Shown piece after piece: positions 58,276 through 64,000 of a stretch of 64,000 bases of DNA. Where the stretch lies: NCBI GenBank assembly GCA_030762175.1, contig CM060831.1:66880001-66944000 (forward strand). Reading direction: 5' to 3'. Both the position numbers and the translations under genes were made by a program. Within the stretch, counting starts at the first letter, position 1; every line of letters starts with the position of its first letter. Source of the DNA: Metallyticus violacea. Lineage: Eukaryota > Arthropoda > Insecta > Mantodea > Metallyticidae. The notes below the pieces were generated by a model. It searched no databases. It had not been told where the DNA came from and saw only the letters and a program-made list of their open reading frames with translations.

Positions 58276-59940
58276 TGATGAGTCCTATAACACAAAAGGA
58301 TTAACTTGTTCCACCTCTCTGGTGTATCATTCCCTTTGGGACAACGTAAAGGGAGCATATTGCAGTCCCGGCCTCATAAGTCCGTTGCAAATCAGCCATA
58401 TTGCACAGAAATGCCTGGAAGTTCATGGAACAGTGGGCTGGCTTGGAAAAAAAAAAAGGATTAACTTTTTGCTCAGATGCATTGTGCATTGTTCTTTTCC
58501 GACTATCACCATATATTAGTAGTGCATACATCTTCAATAAATGCTGTATAATACGAAAGCGAATTGTTTACTTTAAAGATTGGAAAGTAGGTTACAAACT
58601 TTTCGAGAGTGGACGCATGGCAGCGGTACTCGGAACTTTGTAGAGGGATCGAGCGAGTTTTCGTTGCCTAGTAACGGAATGGTCTCATTTCACCATGCCC
58701 GCCACATCGCTTTCATCTTTTGCTCATACTGATGCAGTCTCCAGTGCCTCAAACCGGAATCTTCGCTTAACAGCTAGCGATCGTATCTCTTAAGAATTTC
58801 AGACATATACACCAATCCATTATTGAAGTATTTTCACATACACACCCGCCAGTCCTTAACGAAGAAACTACAATACTACTCTGCTATTACTAATACTGCT
58901 ACTATTACTACAACTAATTACTACGAAACCAAGAAAAGAAACTTATGAAATGGCCTATCTATTAGAAACTTCTCCCTGAAAGCCTTTAACACGATTATCC
59001 CAACAAGTTGGTGTAACTGGCGACAGTGCATATAAAGCTACTCAGCTGACCATCTTCATATACTGCTATTCCTAAAACAAAATATTTGGGAGGTTGACAC
59101 GCTGAATTGTGGCGAGTGTCTCAAAATCATTGAAAAGAATTTATGCTTGTCTCACACCAGAGGAAGGAAATTGAATTCTAACATGATGGCGAGAGTAATA
59201 TTATTTATTTATATTTATTGAAACGGCAAGATAAAATAAATACAAGAGGTCTTGACATGTTTGAGCTTGGCGATTCGCACTCACGAATACACTTTGGTTA
59301 TAATAAGTTTCCGTACTTAATTTATTATTATTTTTATTTCAATTCTTGAAACAACATAAAACTATAACATAATTAGAGTACCCCCTGTGTAGCATACATG
59401 AACTTTGCTAACCTCTGTCTTCGATTCATCAGTAGTCTCCTACTGGAATTCCAGAAGATAGAGGTTAAGTCACTAGATTAGGTAATTCTTTCACAACAGA
59501 TGGTTCTCTTTCCATTCTTTTCCTTATTTATTTTCCTCATTATTGCTCTTTTTAAACTCCTACTCTGTTGCAATTCTTCTAAACTCATCAATCACTAATT
59601 AAGTATGAATTTTATATATTCCACCCCATAGCATTTGCTGATTAATTTTATAACCCTAAACCTATTATGTGAATAGCTACAATTTTAAAACAAATTTAAC
59701 AAATCACCAAACACTTATTTGTTAACTACCTACATTCTCTTATTTTAACTTTATATAAATAATCCTCTAATTTCCTCATTTGAAATAGATGCAGCACAAT
59801 ATATTCAAAATAGAATATACCTAAATGGCTACAAACATATCACACTGCCTAATAATGTAATAAAATATATTTTGTTATTTTAATTCAATTTTATATTCCT
59901 CTTTACTGATCATTTGCATTTTACTTTTCATAAAAACTCC
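58276..59940. other. Unassigned DNA
   Basis: No gene recognised. Open frames 58301-58643 on both strands have no recognisable domain. The ttatttatatttattgaaacggcaa stretch (59203-59229) has the look of a LINE 3' end on the minus strand. Confidence 0.4.
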
Positions 59941-59949
59941 CCTAATTTA

Positions 59950-60240
59950 GATAACTGAGTTTGATCTTCAAAAATCTTTCTTAACTATAAATTCTTCACT
60001 CCTCAATAACAATTTTCTGCTTACCAAGCTTGCCCTCCACTCATTCATTCTTTCACACTGAAAAATTAATATGAATTTCGTCTTCCTTCTCCCCGCAGAT
60101 AGGGCAGATCCTTAGGGTAACATCTCTCCTCAAACTGCTTGATTTCCAAGCCATCCCTTCCCTTTCGTATTCCTACAAATTACGATACACTTTTCCTTGT
60201 CTGTTCCATTTTTAGCATCCTAATACCGTGCCAATGAACT
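59950..60240 (-). pseudogene. LINE C-terminal CCHC-like tail
   Basis: Minus strand reads S-L-R-R-D-V-T-L-R-I-C-P-I-C-G-E-K-E-D-E-I-H-I-N (60135-60065), a zinc-finger-like tail of LINE ORF2 proteins (C-P-x-C-G-x-x-E-D-x-x-H). A frame shift follows. It is related to the motif at 33050-33112. The RT domain is not found upstream on that strand within readable distance. Confidence 0.52.
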
Positions 60241-61438
60241 TTTCTTTCTGAACTGAGAGAATAAAATTTATAATATTAGTTACTATTTACTACTAATAAA
60301 TAACGAAAGTAACCCCCAAAAAAATGGTCACTACGAGTTCATGTTTCTGCTCACAGAGAGTTGTACGCCGTCGATCAGGTTCCGAAATGTACCCTGCAGT
60401 AACACAGAACACCAAATTTACGTACGACTGAGTGTGACAGAGAAGATAAAATGGACCGAATGTACAACATATAGACCAACAACAAACTATTGTAACAGCA
60501 GACATTTCATGCGCTTGTAAAACCGATGCATAACTTATACGGGAGGTATGTTGGTCAATAATCCTTTCTATGTAGCCTATAACTCCTCAAAGTTTATTAC
60601 ACACTATACATCTACTTCTGTCCAAACTTAAGGTACGTTTTCCACGCGAACAAACCAAGAGATGCATTTTTGTGGAAGTGTTATTCTAATGACTGGAACA
60701 TAGACACAAATCTTGGACCAAAATGCAGATTTTATAGCACATGTTCTTTAACAAAAGGAAATTACATAATAAATAATATAAACATTTTAAACACGAAATA
60801 ATAAAATATAAACTAAGTGCACATAATTAAACTCCTCGCTTCCCCTGACCATCACGTTCTGTCTGATAGAATAGAGCCATACGGTGATAGGGGCTGTCCC
60901 TGTTCATCTCCTCGTGGAGTTCACAAAGAGTACAGAATAGTTGTGGTGACATTTGGAATCGATGATGGCTCTGTGCAAAAGATGTGTGTTCAATTGTTAA
61001 GAGCATGTTAGCTACTGCTTCTTTTTGGTATCTCTTTACCAATGCTTGTTATCTGTTATGTCCACTAAAAGTTTGTGAACATTTCGAGTTCTCATGTAAA
61101 GTTTTAGTGAGTAATAAAATGTTGGTTTGATGTTATTTGAGACATCATTGTGCCTCTATCAAATAATTATCCTGATAGCTACCCTTTATTGCAGCGATAT
61201 GTAACATATTACTACAGGATTTTAATCGATATTTATCGTTTTGGAACTGCTGGGTTTTGATTTCAATCCTAGAGTGCTTACACAAAAACTTCAGCAGCTT
61301 TTAAATAACATATTTTATTTATAGAAGTATCATATCAGTTGATTAAATATGCTTGTATGGTTGCAATTTCTCCCTCGCTCAAGAGTATAGCATACAAATT
61401 TGTTATATACACCTGCATGTCTACATGACTGTGAAGAA
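60241..61438. other. Unassigned DNA
   Basis: No gene recognised. The minus frame 60827-61042 (71 codons) lacks a recognisable domain. Confidence 0.42.
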
Positions 61439-61439
61439 T

Positions 61440-62150
61440 CGTGTAGACAAGCTCAATGTGCCTTTATTTCATTCCATTATCATGGAAGAGAGAATGAAAA
61501 AAACAGAATATATAGTGAATGGACTGTGTAAATGTTATTCCTCTGTTCAAACGGCTACAAAGCTACTTAAGTTAAAACCCTATAAAATTACTGTAGTACA
61601 AGAACATAAACCGGGTGACCCTGCATCCAGGAGTATATTTTGTAAATGGACGGTAAATAGTGTGCATGAAGGGGAAATGGACCCTTGTATAGTTTAATTT
61701 ATAGACGAATCTTGGTGCCACCTAAGTTAATCAGAAACAACCGATGTTGAAGTTCGGAAAAACCTAACCTGCTTAGCGAGGATCAAAAGATAGAAGTGTC
61801 GTGCGCCATTAATGGGGAGAGAATAATAGGCGTTATCTTATTTTAAGAAACTATTAATAATGACACAATATTTCCAAAACTTTTTATATGAAGTGAGAGA
61901 ACACAGGTTTGCCACTTTCCAACAGGAATCTGCAATAGCACATACAGCCCATATCTCCTTGCATGAATTCATGAAATAGTCTACGATAGAATCATTACTA
62001 AAGCGTACAAGACAAATACAGACACATTAGATGATCTGAAAAATAATATTCTTGAAGAAATTTCTTCCATTTCTCAGAGGTTAATTTAATATGTCGATGC
62101 CAGAAATGTATGGAAAATGAAGGGAGGCAGTTTAAGTGTTAGAAATAACT
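61440..62150 (+). pseudogene. DUF4817/DDE_3-type transposase relic
   Basis: The plus frame from about 61485 reads E-Y-I-V-N-G-L-C-K-C-Y-S-S-V-Q-T-A, then L-K-L-K-P-Y-K-I-T-V-V-Q-E (61576-61614), then G-D-P-A-S-R, then F-C-K-W (61640). After a stop at 61695 the first-aspartate block F-I-D-E-S-W-C-H-L-S follows (61699-61730), and after degraded sequence F-Q-Q-E-S-A-I-A-H-T-A (61917-61949; second aspartate changed to Glu). A C-terminal M-E-N-E-G-R-Q-F lies near 62110-62140. The third-aspartate block is deleted. No inverted repeats were recognised around it. Confidence 0.75.
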
Positions 62151-62346
62151 TATGCGACAATTATATGAGGTTAGGTCCTCGACCTCGCCGTTAAGAATTA
62201 TCCCCTTCACAAAATCATTATCTGGTGTCATACCTTATCCGTTAAGTAAATAATTGAAGCTGTAACCTCCACTCCGATGTGTTCAGTTGTTCAGATATAG
62301 CTGCATAAAGTAGGCTAAGTGTAGATGATTGTGACGTGTTCCAAAT

Positions 62347-63300
62347 GCAGTATGAGGCTGTTATTAAGTTCTTCACAAAAGAAGGATTTACTCCAAATGA
62401 ATTTTAAACAGCGATTGGATGGTGTACATTGAGAAGCATCACCCTCATATTCTACCGTAAAAGAACGGGCCAAACATTTTCTATGGGTCGAGAAAGTATT
62501 GAAGTCGAAGAGCGGGACTGGTCGGCCCTTGGAGGTGCTCACTCCTTAAGACATCGCTCTTGTGGAAGTAGAAATTAGGGAAGACCGGCGGCTCAAAGTT
62601 ATAGAAATAGCAGCAGGGTTGGGCCTTTCTAAAACAACAGACCTTCGATATTTAAACATGAATAAGGTTAGTGCAAGATGAGTAACTAGAACTTCTTTCC
62701 TCAGTCCAAAAGCAGCAACGAGTCATCTGTTGCCAGGTATTTTTGTAGCTCTGCCGTGGCAACGAGAGAGAAGTTGTGCAAACCATTGTTACAGGAGATG
62801 AAACTATGGTCCTCTACTATGACCTCTTGTCCAAAAGAGAATCAATGGAGTGGCGTAAACCTGGCGAAGCGCCGCCTGGTCACTCAGTCAACCAAGAAGA
62901 TCATGGCCATAATCTTTTGGAACTGTGAAGGAATACTCTTCATTGACTTCAAGGAGAAGAACACCACAGTAAACGGGGAGTACTATGAGGACCTAATGCA
63001 CAGCTGCTTCCGTCAAAGAAAAAAGGCGACGAAACCAGAATGGTGGTGTGCGCCTTCTTCAGGACAAAGCGCCTGTGCACACAACTCTTGTTGCAAAGGA
63101 AGCTGTGAAGAAATGTGACTTCAAGAAGATCGACAGCTCCCAGTGATTATTTCCTCTTCTCAAAACTCAAGAAGGATCTTCGAGGAAGAAAATTAAGTGT
63201 GACGAAGAAGTGATGGATGCTGTTTATGCCCATTTTGCAGACAAGACTTCTGGCTATTTTTGAGGAGAGAGATTGAAATATCAATTCAAAGATGTGAGAA
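62347..63300 (+). pseudogene. Mariner transposase relic
   Basis: The plus strand starts M-Q-Y-E-A-V-I-K-F-F-T-K-E-G (62347). It continues with frame changes through G-R-E-S-I-E-V-E (62486), V-G-L/P-F-S-K-T-T (62615-62645), and I-V-T-G-D-E-T-M-V (62787-62810; first aspartate intact). Next are E-S-M-E-W-R-K-P-G-E-A (62840-62875), then I-F-W-N-C-E-G-I-L-F-I-D-F-K-E-K-N-T-T-V-N-G-E-Y-Y in frame (62912-62985), with Asn for the usual Asp. A degraded second-aspartate block follows (L-L-Q-D-K-A-P-V-H, 63055-63083), and the C-terminal D-E-E-V-M-D-A-V and D-K-T-S-G-Y-F (63200-63263). The third-aspartate region is shortened. The gene is inactive. Confidence 0.85.
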
Positions 63301-63368
63301 GTAGATTACAATAAAGTGTAAATATGTTGAAAAGCGAAATATAATTTTTGCCTTTATCATACCTAGAA

Positions 63369-63405
63369 AATTGTTAGGCCCGAAACTTATGTTCCTACCC
63401 TCGTA
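63369..63405 (+). repeat. Right terminal inverted repeat of the 62.3-63.4 kb mariner
   Basis: aattgttaggcccgaaact...cctaccctcg followed by TA (63404-63405) has the form of a mariner end (reverse complement cgagggtaggaac...). I could not find the matching left end upstream of 62347, so the element is 5'-truncated or its left end has decayed. Confidence 0.55.
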
Positions 63406-64000
63406 GCTGCGAACTTTTTGATTCTCGTTCACCGCAGTACCAGCTTGAACCGATCGCCCGCCGTTACGCGTGGGGCGGTCCCCCGAAGGAAAAATCACCC
63501 ATTAGAAGCTTACTGTCATGCTATTAACCGCCGCTTCCATGTAACAATTACCTCCCTTAATAATACTAAATCAACAAACACATTATTATATCAATTTAAA
63601 CAATGTCTACAATATAATAACGGCAAGGTATAGCACAGTAACGCCCTTGCAGATAGCGATATGTAAAATGTATTCGCTTTCCTCTCTCTGTATGCACAGT
63701 TTCAAGGGAGCAGTTTACATTAGCTGATTAACATTCTCTTGTTACGCGTTTTTACTCACATATCATAAGCACCATAGGACATAATTAATGGACACGTCAT
63801 TTTGTTAAACGGAGCTCAAGAAGAATTGCAGACACATATAAATACTGAAATAATAGAAGAAATATCTGTAATATCTCAGCTGCTTGAAGGATAATTATGT
63901 TCGTATATCTATTGAACGTAGACAATAACTAATACATGAAAGTAGAATGCCTAAGGATGCGACAAAGTTCACTGCAGCGCTTAAGCATTCTGTCTCCTCT
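63406..64000. other. Unassigned right edge, possible transposase C-terminal fragment
   Basis: No gene recognised in 63406-63800. Near 63820-63895 the plus strand reads L-Q-T-H-I-N-T-E-I-I-E-E-I-S-V-I-S, which resembles the C-terminal helix of the 61.4 kb transposase class (L-K-N-N-I-L-E-E-I-S-S-I-S at 62037-62080). It would be another small relic running toward the window edge. Confidence 0.35.

Noticed and set aside
1..64000. CRISPR arrays, bacterial operons, phage or toxin genes
   Set aside because: No regularly spaced repeats with unique spacers, and no compact bacterial-type coding. The content is that of an animal genome.

Overview
This window looks like repeat-dense, AT-rich genomic DNA of an insect, not of a bacterium or virus. 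The evidence is the mix of Tc1/mariner-superfamily transposons with TA-flanked inverted repeats, APE-type LINEs, three tRNA-headed SINE families, an LTR retroelement, a MITE, and long microsatellites, with no compact gene organisation. The mariner and SINE sequences, and the many pyrimidine microsatellites, remind me of a large hemimetabolous insect genome, possibly a cockroach (Blattodea). That placement is from recognition only and is not proven. I find no credible intact host protein-coding gene, rRNA, true tRNA or CRISPR. Most short open frames are chance frames or shadows of transposons and microsatellites.

Layout. 0-6.9 kb: a LINE RNase H relic (minus), one arm of a dispersed repeat, and an internally deleted mariner (4984-5690). 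6.9-12.4 kb: a 1.8 kb transposon with roughly 200-bp terminal inverted repeats (7142-8950, minus), then a decayed LINE on the minus strand (endonuclease, RT, C-terminal tail) cut by an insertion carrying an inverted copy of the 6925-7125 repeat. 12.4-24 kb: mostly unassigned AT-rich DNA with a diverged tandem repeat, two transposase relics (17.9 and 23.1 kb), a 104-bp tandem duplication and a fold-back MITE (19530-19786). 24.2-25.1 kb: an 860-bp (AGT)n-type array with a duplicated 330-bp block. 25.4-26.5 kb: a pogo-like relic with a SINE inside. 27.9-28.9 kb: second, inverted copy of the 0.7 kb repeat. 29.6-31.2 kb: a SINE and a 1.34 kb mariner with both ends and TA flanks. 32.4-35.5 kb: SINE, LINE tail, long-TIR deletion derivative, and a 425-bp CT/TTTC tract.

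36-48 kb: tRNA-headed SINE copies near 38 kb, half of the MITE, a GC-rich block abutting a mariner 3' relic (40.4-41.2 kb), another mariner relic, a 5'-truncated LINE and a SINE. 49-58 kb is the most interesting part: an LTR-like segment, a Tc1 relic, then two 0.97 kb direct repeats (51820 and 56751) bracketing about 4 kb whose only sizeable open frame is a 337-codon coiled-coil, Gag-like ORF. No polymerase is present. The two repeats are identical over 872 bp apart from one mismatch, then abruptly diverge in the last ~95 bp, and the second is followed by a leader with a duplicated PBS-like motif. 58-64 kb: a SINE, a LINE tail, and two more Tc1/mariner transposase relics.

Functionally the window is a record of layered insertions. 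The LTR unit appears youngest, with near-identical repeats. Next may be the mariner at 29.9 kb, which keeps both ends but has an inactivated transposase. The rest are deleted or frameshifted. All homology calls come from reading the translated sequence and were not checked by database search.
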